The notes below the pieces were generated by a model. It had not been told where the DNA came from. It did no database searches and was given only the letters and a program-made list of their open reading frames with translations. DNA of 64,000 nucleotides, taken from assembly GCA_020744225.1 (NCBI GenBank), contig JAGMWG010000002.1:124001-188000 (forward strand), read 5' to 3'. This document shows positions 1 to 11,203 of this stretch, in pieces. The DNA comes from Paraphoma chrysanthemicola (Eukaryota; Ascomycota; Dothideomycetes; Pleosporales; Phaeosphaeriaceae). Positions within the stretch are counted from its first letter, which is position 1, and each line of letters starts with the position of its first letter. A program made the position numbers and the translations under genes.

Positions 1-387
1 CAGACCTTCCGCTTCACCTGCGATGAGTGAATACAATAAAGCTATGTGCCGTTTTCCCGGCTGTACGAACGCAATCGCTCCAGTGGACTGTATTCTTGAG
101 GGTGGCGCTGCTACTACTATCGCGGCTTCGCGCTCTGCTGTAAATCATTGCGTAACGAAGAAGGATCCCGCGGCACATGGGTTCATATGGGCAGATTTAA
201 GCCAGTCCCGTAACAGCGCGCGAAATGCTGGCCCCTGCTACTGTCGTGACCATTGGATCGGTACATATCGTTATCAGCGGTCTGTGTAGTACTTAATATC
301 GAGGCACCCTGTCGTGTACGTCTCGATTCTGTACCCTTTCAACTCAATTTCTTCACTCTTTCATACAAATAAGAACATTCCATCAAA
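1..387. other. 5' flank of the permease gene, no gene seen
   Basis: No coding region can be supported here. The 88-codon open frame near the left edge has no recognisable family features and no splice-consistent continuation. The stretch directly before the start codon is pyrimidine-rich (around 335-362), as is common in fungal promoters and leaders. Confidence 0.5.
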
Positions 388-2374
388 ATGGCCAAAGTTG
401 GTGGCTTGTCTGACGAAGACCCACGACTCGACCATGATCTGGGCGCTCCGATCTTCAGCAGCCAGGTTCGCCCGCAGCATCGCAAGCTCTATGATCCCAA
501 GGTCTCGTTCGAGGAGTACCTCTATTATGCGGAGAGGACGAGGGCCGACCAAGATGCTGCTGAGAGGAGTGGCGCTGGCCGGAAAACTCCGCTGCTGAAG
601 GTCATGTTTCCACCAAAGTCGAACAACGCTGAGCTCGATGACAAAATGGCCAATTTGAACACCAGCATCGCGAGTGAACGGGCTATCGTCACGGATGAAG
701 AATGGACCAACGCATCAAAAGCACTGCGGAACGCCACCGGCATGGCTGTTTTCTATCTCATGACCACGGATGTCTTAGGACCATTTGGCCTGCCGTATGC
801 AGTCGCAACAACTGGATGGGGGTAAAGTTCTGAACGAGCTTCTATTATAGGAATATTGTTCTAAGTACTTCACAGACCTTCTGTTGGCTTGTATACGGTA
901 TTTGGAGCTATGGCTGCCATCTCAGGTACATTGCTTTGGCACTGCTTCATGCGTACGTGTCCTACACAACCGCGATGAGTTGGAGACATGTAGCTCACCA
1001 GCATCCAGATCTCGATTCCTACGAATACCCTTGTCGTACATTTTCTGATCTCGCTTTCCGCATCTATGGCTCAACAGCACGATACCTGGTACTAGTTTTC
1101 CAGGCTATCCAACTGCTATTGAATGTCGCTGTCATTCTCGTCAGTAATGGTGAAGCTCTTTCACAAGCATCCAAGTTCCGCCTCTGTTACGCCGTTTGCG
1201 TCGTCGTGTGGGCGATTGCGGGATTCCTGTTTGGTACGTGATATCATTGCGCGAATTGCGTTGTTAGACTTACGCTAACATTATACAACGACATTTAGGC
1301 CAGATTCGCACATTACAGAAGTTCGGCTTCTTGGCAAACTTCGCCATCTGGATCAATCTACTCATCATGTTCATCACCATGGGCGTCGCTGCAAATTCTC
1401 CTCCACTGTACTCGGCCTACTCCGCATCGGCAGGCTATAGCGTCAACCCTGCTCTGGTGAAGCCCGATGCCGCTGGCAGTTTCCCGGCGGTCACGCACTC
1501 CGGCGGCCTCCCGGATGCCTCGAATTTCGGTGCCTCGGTGAATGGATTGATGAACGCTGTTTATGCCTACAGCGGAACCATGATCTTCATTGATTTCATG
1601 TCAGAAATGGCGCAACCCCGCAAATTTCTCCGCTCGATGTGGGGATCGCAATTCTTCATCTATTCGTGCTATATGCTTTACGGTCTTTTCATGTATGGAT
1701 ATCAGGGCCAATATGTTCAAAATCCCTCTTACCTGGGCATTTCTCCGTACGCATGGTCCACCGTTGGCAACGCCCTCGCCATGGTTACGGCGCTCATTGC
1801 AGCGGCATTATACGGGAACATCGGGCTCAAAGGTAAGTTTAAAACTACTTGAAACATTGAACCAAGATATGCTGACATTGTACTAGTAATCTACAACAGC
1901 CTCGGCGTGCAATTGTTCCACGCACCGCCTCTGTATACTAAATCAGGCAAGTGGATTTGGGCCGCTATTGTCCCAATCTATTGGTCCATCGCCTTCGTCG
2001 TTGGGGGAGCAATCCCAGCCTTCTCTGGATTCGTGGGTTTCGTATCTGCCCTCTGCGCGATGCAGTTCACGTACTCATTTCCTCCACTTCTACACGTCGG
2101 CTTCATGATCCAAAAGAATGCGCTGGGCCTAGACGAGGGCTTCGACCCTGACAAAGGTCCACTTCCTCGAGCCGACTCGGGTTTCAAGCGTATCATCCGG
2201 GGGTTCATGGCGAAGAAATGGTACATCAATGTTCTAAATGTTCTCTACTGTCTGGGCGCGCTTGTCTGTGCTGGACTTGGGATGTGGGCATCAATTGAGA
2301 ATCTTATTCTCATCTATGCTATTCCGGAACTGAACGCGTTCGGTTGCAAGTCTCCGCTAGATGCTGATGCATGA
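388..2374 (+). CDS. mtr: Neutral amino acid permease, Mtr type (AAAP family)
   Basis: Plasma-membrane transporter predicted to import neutral aliphatic and aromatic amino acids by proton symport; substrate range is inferred from the family. Five exons close in phase: 388-821, 876-952, 1009-1233, 1299-1832 and 1887-2374, giving 585 residues. The model has a hydrophilic N-terminal tail of about 120 residues and then about ten or eleven membrane segments. The segment after exon 1 reads GLYTVFGAMAA, and the exon 3 start reads LDSYEYP followed by the SDLAFRIYG motif, both typical of Neurospora Mtr-like permeases. The IRTLQKFGFLANFAIW stretch spans the exon 3/4 join and confirms that splice. The start was chosen because the hydrophilic N-terminus resembles the family and the upstream frame is closed. 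Family certain, exact substrate not. Confidence 0.9.
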
Positions 2375-2827
2375 GGGGGATATCGCGTCATACTAGACTT
2401 GAACCCGACACTGTATGTATCGTGGCTGCAAGTTATCACCGTCAATAGCACTACCTCTATCTTAGACACGTTTATGTCTGCGTCTTCATACACATAAATT
2501 TCATGCAAGCTGTCGAATTTCGTCTACCGATGAGAAATTTAGATACCAAGCACAGTGCGATGATTGAATTGAAAGGCGAGAAGTGAAGAATCAACAGGCT
2601 TTGCATAACCAAAGTTGGGCGCTGATAGTATGATGACTTGTTTTCTTGTTTACGGCCTGTTCAAAACAATATGGTGGATACTGCTTTAATTCTTCTCCTT
2701 CGCAAAAAGAAGCTTTCATTATGTCCAGTCAGCTTGTGCTTGCTCACTCCGAGGTGGTGGCAATTGACAACGCTTTTAAAGTCTGTTTATGGCTGTAATA
2801 CTCGTGCAAACGACCCGTGGTTCAGCT
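2375..2827. other. Convergent 3' intergenic region
   Basis: About 450 bp between the 3' ends of the permease (+) and the cyclophilin-40 gene (-). It probably holds both 3' UTRs and polyadenylation signals. No gene is supported. Confidence 0.6.
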
Positions 2828-4243
2828 TCAATCAAAGTTGAAAGCATTCTTGTACACCTTCTTTTCCTTCTCTTTCCTGGCCGCGACCTTCTTTTTCGCC
2901 GCATCCAATTCCTTGGTGATGGCCGCATCACCAGGCGCATATTTGATGGCCTCGTTGAGATCCTTGATGCCCTCATCTTCGCTCTTCTTGCCGATCTTAG
3001 CCTGCCCTCGTCTAAAGTAGGCCTTCGCCTTGTCCTTGTCGCTGATGCCCTCGATATCTAATGCCTTTGATGAGCTCTCCAGCGCCTCTGCGAATTGACC
3101 AGTCTTGTTCTGGAGAAGTGCGCAGTTCAGGTAGACGGATATCTTCAGCGCATTCAGCTTGGGAAAAAGGTCTGCTGGGTCGTTGTCTAGTGGTGCTGGA
3201 TACTCGTGAAGATAGCGCAACGATTTTTGGTACTTCTTGATGCCGAGGTCGAGATCCTGCTTCTTGAATGCGGCGTTGCCCATGTCTTTCAGCTCAGTCG
3301 CGATCTTGAGAATCTCTTCGCCTTTCCACTCCTCATCAGCGGTCTTCTGGTCCTCGGGAAAGTCCTCGAATGGATCGCCAGTCACGTCTGCCACCTTTTC
3401 TGTCGCTTTATCGTAATCATCGCCCGAGAGCTCACCGCAGTCTGCGCAAATTAGCATGTATCATGCAATGTTGAGGGGAGCTCTGACCAATAATGGTTGC
3501 ATCCTGCAACGGCTTGTCCCCGCTTTGTGTCTTGAGGTTTTCGATCTGTCGGACGATGCTTTTGCCATTGATGACCTCGCCAAAAACGACGTGCTTCTTG
3601 TCAAGGTGCGGCGTTGGAACGGTTGTGACGAAGAATTGAGAGCCATTGGTGCCTGTGCCTGCTGTCAATATCCGCAGCAAAGAAGGAGCCTACCGGCCTC
3701 AAAGCTTACCTGGTCCAGCATTGGCCATGCTGAGCAAGAAGGGCTTCTCATGCAGCCTCTCGAAGTTCTCATCCTCAAACTTCTCGCCGTAGATGCTCTC
3801 ACCACCCGTTCCGTTGCCCATGGTAAAGTCACTGCCCTTGTTAGCATAATGCTGGCGCCTCTCAATGCTGCAGGCTGCCTACCCTCCCTGGATCATGAAG
3901 CCCTTGATGACGCGGTGGAAGCCCGACCCCTTGTAGTGGAGTGGCTTGCCACTCGTCCCTGCTCCTTTCTCGCCGGTACATAGCGCGCGAAAATTCTCGG
4001 CCGTTTTGGGAACGATGTCGTTGTACTAATTCGGGGTTAGATGCGGCCACAGACATGGTGCGAGGGATGGAGCGCATACGAGCTCAAAAGCGACGCGGCC
4101 AGCTTTGGCCCCACCGATTGCGATGTCGAAGAAGCAGCGGGAGCGCTCTGGCAGCTGTTAGTAGAAAGCTTCCATGCGTGAAGGCACCTCGAGGCCTGTC
4201 ATGAGCTCAGAAGGCTCGCGGGAAGCGTACTGGTATCGGCCAT
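2828..4243 (-). CDS. CPR6: Cyclophilin-40 type peptidyl-prolyl isomerase (Hsp90 co-chaperone)
   Basis: Cyp40/Cpr6 family: an N-terminal cyclophilin prolyl isomerase joined to a C-terminal TPR domain that binds the Hsp90 tail in the cytosol. Six exons close in phase on the minus strand: 4231-4243, 4080-4147, 3883-4025, 3710-3831, 3488-3652 and 2828-3441, giving 374 residues, close to the usual 370. The N-terminus reads MADTKRSRCFFDI, then FHRVIKGFMIQGG, GDFTMGNGTGGESIYG, NGSQFF and TPHLDKKHVVFGEV, which is the full cyclophilin fold with its active-site signature. TPR repeats lie at roughly residues 215-340 and the tail is lysine-rich. The first coding exon is only 13 nt. At the exon 4/5 join two AG acceptors 6 nt apart are possible; the downstream one gives the conserved GPGTNGSQ. 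Confidence 0.95.
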
Positions 4244-4806
4244 GCTTGCTTGCTGGTTTGCTTGCTTGAGGCGTGTGGAGGTGTTACTACTTTGACGCGG
4301 AGGTGATATGACTACCAGATGGTGTAGGAAGGCTTCGAGTACTGTGCGCACTATAAAGTATTGCACGTGGTGCGAGGCTGAGGGCAAAGCTCAGGCACGG
4401 TAAGCTGCCAGAACTTTCTACGAGGCTACAGCTACCTACATCGTCCCGCGCCAAGCCGCGTCGCACATGCTGCGGTCAATGGCTTTCCATCCTGTTGCTC
4501 CAAAATCACATTCAAATGTGCATTAATCGCAGTCAAAAGCCTCTTGCCCTAACGCCGGCGTTGCCCTCGAAGTAAACCAAGCGCGTGTAAACATGGCGCA
4601 TTGGTTGTGGTGAGGGGCAACGCGGGGCTTCAGGCATTCCTACTGGGCCAGACACCAATGACCGCATCTGGCAGCATGTCAAGTTATCAGATTAGCAGGC
4701 ACTATTCACGCTTGTAATCTGTGCAAATTCAAGATCCAATACAGTTAATAATGAGGCCATTGCTCTACGGTTCTATTCTCGTCTACATTCTCATGTACGC
4801 ACAGTT
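4244..4806. other. Intergenic region: cyclophilin-40 promoter and IFRD gene 3' end
   Basis: About 560 bp between two minus-strand genes. It must hold the cyclophilin-40 promoter and the IFRD-family 3' UTR. A terminal intron and small last exon of the IFRD gene could also lie at about 4745-4860, because a GTGAGT donor sits near 4851. Confidence 0.5.
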
Positions 4807-6287
4807 CTATCGCTTCTTCGCCATGGAGAACGGTAGTGCAGTACTCACCATATCGTTCTGATCGTAATGATAGATGAAACCGCCTTGAAGCGTGCGTCTC
4901 AAAGCGTTCAACCTCTGTAACTTCCACCATTTGTCAATCTTAACCTCGAGATTTTTGTTGATCCTGACCTTCATCCTGCCTCCGCCGTAGGCTCGCCCGC
5001 TTTCTTGATCAATTGCGGTTGAGTAGCTTGGCCCTCGTGTTGGCTTCTCGACTGAATTGCGGATATCAGCGAACGATGAGTGCAGTGTCTTGCGGTCCTT
5101 CTTCGATATGCGTCGCGTCGATACATTGGCAAGCTCCTCGAGGGTGTGAAGGAGCTGATCTTGTCGCCGATACACTTGGTAGCGCTTGACCATCTTCTCG
5201 CCATTCTTAACCGCTTCGGGATCGTCAGGGTCCTCAGTATCAGACAATTCCTCGTCCTCCTCCTGAATCGTGTACGACTTTTCGTAAAGCAGGGCAATGT
5301 TCTCGCCTGCAGCGATCTGAACGCCGGCGTCTGCGCTCTCGAGTTGCTCAACAAAGGCCTCGATGGCGGTTTCCGTTTCCTCCTCCAAATCTTCAATCTC
5401 GGTCGCAAGCAGGCCCCATTGCTCAAGCGCTGCAATGACTACGTTGCCTTCGTCCTGGGCCTCCACGGAAGCGCCATCCGACTCGACTATCTCCACGAAC
5501 ATGGCCATGATGTCGAGTATCTCGTCATCGCCCGCACCCCCAAAGAAGGCAGCGATACCGAGGGTGTGTATGGCGTTAACTTTGATTTCGATCGACTCGG
5601 ACGACTGTATGGAGCGCTTGAGTTGGTCGGCGACATCGTCGTAGATTGAGTCGGAGTCGAGGGTAACAATGGTGACAGCAAGTGCTTCATGTTGTTAGCA
5701 ATGAGGAACGGGCTGCAGCATACACCAACAACATACCCTTCAGAGCCGAGACGGCTTCGCGTTCGGTAGATTCCTGCCGGATGCTCCTAATCATTGACGG
5801 CAACAGATCAGCCATGTGGCTCTCAATCTGGTCTCGCGCGAACCGCGCCATGAGTATGTGTGCATATGCATTCAGGCTTTCGGCACGGCCCTCAGTGCTG
5901 CTGCGCTTGAGGTTGCTAATCTGCTCGACGCGCGTATGCAGCTCGGCTTTCCATGCCTCTTCGGAGACGGCGACATCTTCGCCGTTGAGTATTTCGTCGA
6001 TGGAGTTTGTGCTGCATCTTGTGTGTTAGCGCGCTGTGCGCACGGAGGCCATGACATCATACGACGACTTGAGAAATCAAAACATACCTCCACGCTGTGC
6101 CGTCGCTCAGATACTCTTCGTCCTCGTCTGAGACTTGCCGGCTGCGCGTGCGACTGGTCCCTCGCGACGGAGCGGGCGAGTTGACCGCCGAATTCACCTT
6201 GGACGATGCGCCCGACGCGACGCGCGAGCGGGCCTTGCGGGACACTGTCTTGTGGCTCTCGAGAGCCTGTCTGCGTAGATCGCGCAT
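4807..6287 (-). CDS. Interferon-related developmental regulator (IFRD) family protein
   Basis: Fungal member of the IFRD/PC4-TIS7 family, a helical-repeat protein implicated in transcriptional regulation and, for some members, ribosome-associated roles. Three exons close in phase: 6088-6287, 5737-6017 and 4807-5684, giving 452 residues. The first 55 residues are basic and Ser/Arg-rich, starting MRDLRRQALESHKT. The middle carries ARM/HEAT-like helices (residues about 70-300) containing SIYDDVADQLKRSI and GIAAFFGGAGDDEI. The C-terminal region has SSFADIRNSVEKPTRGP and a basic KVRINKNLEVKIDKW stretch, the conserved IFRD C-terminal domain. After YDQNDM the sequence runs straight into GTGAGT, a strong donor, so the last 12 or so residues to the stop at 4807 may be intron, with the true stop slightly downstream. 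Family is confident; the exact C-terminus is not. Confidence 0.85.
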
Positions 6288-8068
6288 GGTGACTACGGCA
6301 GGGTTTGATTGTTTTTAATTTTCACTCTTCGTGTAGGTTCGGTATTGTCGCCTCTGCTAGGCAGCGAAAAGGGTGCGCAGTGTGAAATGCGGGGAATGTG
6401 CTAAGAATGCAGTTACTGCAGCGGAAGTTCTGTAAATGCGCTTGGTGAAGAATATATGTGAGGTTTGAAAGACATGAGTGAGTCAGAGCTGTTAAGCAGT
6501 GGATTTACTGAGCGCGTAGGAGATAACGGCGAGGTGTGTGTGTGGAAGAAGATGGGGAATGGACAACTGTAGAGGAGGACCAAACGAGTTCTCCCGACTG
6601 TGTGCGCTAGACAGCAACACGTCATTGCCAGCAGGACCACTTTACTTGAGACGCTGTATGTACAACCATAGAGTTCGGCAAACTTTTCTTCATAATAGCT
6701 TCTCATGAGGCAGATTTCTCCTATCATGGATCAGAATTAAATCGGTTCTGGGAATCGTATTGCGCTGAATGCTCTCTTTGTGGCCTTGAAGCGCGAATCG
6801 ATAACTTAGCAGCCTTCAGCGGTAAGCTCACAACCGCCGATTCTCATTCGTCCCTAGGGGCATTTGGCAGTATTGCGCTCCCCAGTCACCAGTCACCAGA
6901 GCTCAGACACCACCCGCTCCCAAATATATCACTCTAACGTCATCCTCCAACGAGGCAGACTCGCCTGTAGTCTAACCTCCAGTCGTACTTTGCATTTCAT
7001 GATTTCAAATATACTCAGACCACATGCACTCCCACTCCAACGGCCGAGCACGCAGCCGTTGCGACCCCGTCTAACAGGCGATATCGTAAGCCGTCGCACA
7101 TGTTTCATAGCGAATGTCCGAGACTTGGCTGGAGTACGAAGGACGCGTATTCATGCGTATTGTAGGGAGTGATGCCACTGAGCTTCGTGTGCTTTGCATC
7201 GCCCGTGGACTGCCTGTGCTTATCTTCGCTTCCGCCCCTAAGGGCCTGAACCACGCCGCATCCACACCCACGGACCGAGAATCGTGCAAGCTGTGCCACA
7301 GGCTCGTCCCGCCCAACTGTGCCACTGCTTCCAAACATGGCCTTTGATAGAAGCACATCTGCATGCGCTATACTTGCGGCGCCCTACAATCCCATATTCT
7401 CCGATGCTATGTTTATGCAGCTGCGCTCGCGTGTAGGATCAGGGCCCGCCGTTGCACATTAGGCCTCTGAGCAGCTGTCTGCTGCCGCGCCGCTCGACGC
7501 ACTTGGCATGGTAAGATCGGAGGGACGATGAGCGGTGCATACGCCACCCTGAGTGTTTTACATCACAAGTAGATCCTGAGGGCTGTTCGCTTGTGTCGGA
7601 TTCTTCAAGGCTGCAAAGTGCGAGTCTGAATGGTCAGCTCGTATAGGAGGATTCATAGCCGAGTCACGTATACGAACGCCATAATGCGCGCTTAGAGTAT
7701 ATTGACCGCATCTCTAGACTTCAAGGATTGGCCGTCGTAATGCTCTTTGCACATTATTTCCGGGTCGATGCGATGTTCTTGTTCCCGAGCATTAGCTGCC
7801 CTGTCATGCCTCGAAAAATTGTAGACTTCCCTGAATGATGACCGTTATCAAGTGTGATCGGGTGCAAAAAAAAACTTAGACAACACAAGTCAAATGGGAA
7901 TACGTGTCTGTTGTTTATTGTGACCCAGAATTGAGTACTCGAAAACCATGTTGTAACTAAGGTCAGCAGCACTGCCGTATCAATATGCTATGCTACGCCG
8001 CGCTATGCTTGTCACCCATCACTTTATCTCCAAAGACAAGAAAGAAGACATTTAAATGTAAGCGACTG
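6288..8068. other. Intergenic stretch without a supportable gene
   Basis: About 1.8 kb. It contains the IFRD gene promoter on the right of its start codon, and scattered open frames of up to about 105 codons on both strands. None of these shows family motifs, splice-consistent joins or biased composition. No tRNA, repeat or transposon remnant was recognised. Confidence 0.5.
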
Positions 8069-9409
8069 TTAGTCAAGGCTCCAGGCCTCCGTCTGTGTCC
8101 CTGTAGGTGTATCCGCGTCCAACACATCCAGTATGTCTTCCTGAACTCCGTGTGAGAAGTCACCAAGTTCAAAGACTGGCGATGTTGTGGCTGCGAAATG
8201 CATTCCAAGACTATCCAAAACGATCGAAGAAGGCCTCAACGTAGATGCTTCGCTCTCATATTCGTGCTCAGTATGGTGTACTTGCCTCGAACCAGCATCT
8301 GAACCAGTACCCAAGTCCACTCCCCTTCTTTCCTTTCGTACAACTTTACGAATCCTGCCTCTGCCGTCCGTCCTACTACCATCTCTTCCACTAGCGACAC
8401 CTCTACAAGCCCATCAGCCCTCCTCTTCCTCGTCGATTCAATCTCACGCCTACTTACTGGCTCTGGAATCCTTCAGGCCAGCCAAATGGAAATGCTGAGC
8501 GCTCTCCAGGTCGTCGCTTGGGGATGTCAATGTGGTGAAAGTTCCGAAGATGTTCGACAAGATGGTCGCGGCGCGTGAAGCCCTTGTCACCGATGCGATT
8601 GCAGCGTGGGACCGTGCACGGGAACTCAGGAGTACCGACACCATGGACAGTGGATTGATGTCGTTGTAAGTCGGCGAGGCGTGTAAAGTTTGCCGAGGAG
8701 GTGCAAGAGGGAATATCGCATGTCCAATTCCTGGAGAGCTCGTTAGTATGGTGGTGCGGACTGATGATAGAAGCGCCCGGCCGGTTTGTGGCCAAAAGCA
8801 ATCGATGTCACGTACTTTGTTCGGCTGTTGCTTCTGTGAGGTGTCAGAACGGATGAAACACAATAGCCAGTCGCTGAACATTACTTGCCTTGAAGGTGTT
8901 TGGGATGTGGTCACGGCAACATCAAGATTCTCGCCATGTCCCACCCACTGGGGATCATATGCTGCCCCAGGGCTGGCTTGCTGGAAAACAGTATGGGCAG
9001 CCGGTACTGGCTGCGCGTAATAGTCTGGAATGATCTGGTACGGCTGCGGAGGGTAGCATTGATACTGGGCGTAATATTGATTGACCTGCGCTTGCGTGTA
9101 CTGCGGTATGCTTGTCTGATAAGAAGCAGTGGCGTAGTTGTAGTTGCCTTGGTCGGGCGAGGAATACTGATGTGGTCTAAGTCCTTGTACCGCAATTGTC
9201 AGTGTCAAGAACTTACATTGTACCCAGACATGATAGGCGAGACAGGTTCTTGCTTAGGGCGTAAGCTCTTTCGATTGCGGGTAGTGCCTGAGCCAGAAAG
9301 CGGGCGATATGCGGACGCTGATGGCGGCACGATGCGAAACTTATTATATCTGGCAGATTTCCGCGAGCTGATTTGATGCTTTCCGGATGGTTCGATCTCT
9401 TGTAAAGAG
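8069..9409 (-). CDS. C2H2 zinc-finger transcription factor (5' end unresolved)
   Basis: Putative nuclear DNA-binding regulator. Four consecutive minus-strand exons close in phase: 9224-9409, 8889-9176, 8458-8760 and 8069-8402. The first is basic and rich in Ser/Pro and contains NRKSLRPKQEPVSPIMSG. The second is a Tyr/Gln/Pro-rich low-complexity region. The third holds two zinc fingers: a C-x4-C-x12-H-x4-H finger starting WTCDIPSC, then a longer C-x4-C finger starting FPCTVPRC with the H-x4-H pair in HLVEHLRNFHH. The last exon is a basic stretch followed by an acidic tail. The 8761-8888 intron starts with GC in a perfect AG|GCAAGT context, and only this choice keeps frame. The first listed exon begins at an acceptor (CTAAC branch, then TTCTAG), so more coding sequence lies upstream. 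Target genes unknown. Confidence 0.7.
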
Positions 9410-9899
9410 CTAGAAGCTTAGTTAGTGACAGAGCGCTTTGTTGATGATGATGTAGATCTGTGAGGCCTTGTTTCCACCTTATAAGGAGGCCTCATCTTCG
9501 TCTCTTTGCTCACATTCTCACTGCCACCCCAGGTCTCAAACCTGATCTGCTCTTGACTTACAGGAACTTTGGAGGAGAACAGGCATCGCTACGCCCCAAT
9601 GAGCCGAACGTATCGTGAGTTGCCAACATCATCTTCAGCTACGGGCGGTATCGCACTCAGACGCAGACTTCGCAAGGCCGGTAATACCGATGCTATGACA
9701 GGAGTAGGAGGCGAAGGGGGCTCGTCTGGCCGTGCCACAGGTCGGAGCAGCGTCGAAGAAGACTAAAAGCTGAGCAGCCCGTGGGATCGAGGCTATGGTA
9801 GGAATCCCGATGAGTTGGTACCCCACAGATTTATCGGTATAGGGCTGACGTTTGTGATCTGGGCGGGCGTGGGTGACCAGGTCTCTGCGGCACAGTCAT
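9410..9899 (-). other. Probable N-terminal exons of the C2H2 gene, model not closed
   Basis: Three minus-strand open stretches look coding but I could not join them in phase. One starts at an ATG at 9899 and reads MTVPQRPGHPRPPRSQ. One, about 9600-9765, is Pro-rich and ends in EDDVGNSRYVRLIGA. One, about 9480-9580, contains VSQEQIRFETWGG. They match the low-complexity style of the downstream zinc-finger protein and are followed by a good branch site and acceptor at 9410-9420. Either small introns were missed, or the 5' part carries frameshifts. Confidence 0.35.
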
Positions 9900-11203
9900 T
9901 ACCAATGTTCGGCTTCGAGTAGAGGACGAAGTAAAGTCAAGGCGGTGACAATGAGACGCCAATTCGGGAAGGATCTATGTCTATAGATCTGTCGTTCCAT
10001 GCACATCACGCTCTTCCCGTCTTATGCAACAGGCGTTACTCGAGCCAAATGCAGCTGGTGGGGGGTACTTCATTAGTACAGGGCGTTCTCACAAGGCAGA
10101 AAGGTTCGATACATCCGACTTTTGTAAGGTAAAATGATCGCTTCCAGGTCCTTGTAACCAACCAGACCTCTCAGTCGTCTGCTGACTATCGGTGGAAGAC
10201 GTGTGCGTTCAAGGGCCATGGCTGCATGCTAAGATATCGCGTCAGGCTAGTTGCATCATATCACAACAGCCCTGCCTTCTTTAGAGGTATGGCATTGCGC
10301 TGGCAGTGCCCCTGAGTAGACTGGAGCGCATTCTTCTTGTCCAAGCGGGTTTCGGGAGACGCTAAAAGCCGTTTGCCCGTTCCGCGCGGCGGTGAACGCA
10401 GCACGCCTAACTCTATAAACATGCTTGGCTACGAGCTGCGCACCGCATTTGGATCGCGTAGGACGTGGTCGGACTTTGTCGGTGCTTGCCATGCTCGGTT
10501 TTCCTGCAACTTGGTTGTCGTCATCAAACGCCCACGCAAGCGCGGATGGTAATTCAATCGATCTTTCCTTCAATTAGCTCGCCCCTCAAGCACAACAGAA
10601 GCGAGCCTGCACATTAGCATATGATTGACTCTGTAACCGCTGAGGTTTTTGGTTGTTCTAGCAGGTAGTACCGTCGGGCGTAAGTGATTATGCCTAAGGA
10701 AGTTACAGTCGGGCGTAAAATGACACCCATGCGAGTGCCTGTCGGGCGTAGTGCTGGACGTTGCGGAAAGGATTCTCGCTAAGGCGGCCATTGGGAAGAG
10801 ACACAAGGACCCTCTAGCCCTGCCTCGTGTAACGCGGTAGGGGTCGAGGTTGGTTCAGGCTGCAGTCTGACCAATAATGGGAGATTGGTGGGCTTCAGCC
10901 ACATCATGTCAGATTACGCCCGGCGCTTCATCTGCTGTAATTCGCAGACGCGTCGATAGCGGGAAATAGGCTGGGACTTGATGAGGCTCATATTAGGTGC
11001 CGCGGGTCTCACCGTAACTTGCTCAGTGCATACTCCTAATAGTTGGCGTTCTGTACAGCTCAGCACATTGTGATGTGAAGTCGTGTTGAGGCGCACAAGA
11101 TCTCCCCACATGGGGACCATTCCAGGACTACCTAATATTTGATACATAGTAAGACTATCTCCACTAGCGGTTGGATGCCAGGGCTCGATGGTCGTTGTAG
11201 AGC
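9900..11203. other. Intergenic region with a short direct-repeat cluster
   Basis: About 1.3 kb between the C2H2 gene and the NOT3 gene. No gene can be supported; open frames here lack motifs. The only structure seen is a triplet of GTCGGGCGTA sites at 10673-10750, listed separately. Confidence 0.5.
10673..10750. repeat. Three direct copies of a GTCGGGCGTA motif
   Basis: The ten-base word GTCGGGCGTA occurs at 10673, 10708 and 10741, with centres 35 and 33 bp apart, all in the same orientation, separated by unrelated sequence. Such regular spacing of one short word suggests a cluster of binding sites or the remains of a small tandem repeat. Its function is not known. Confidence 0.55.
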
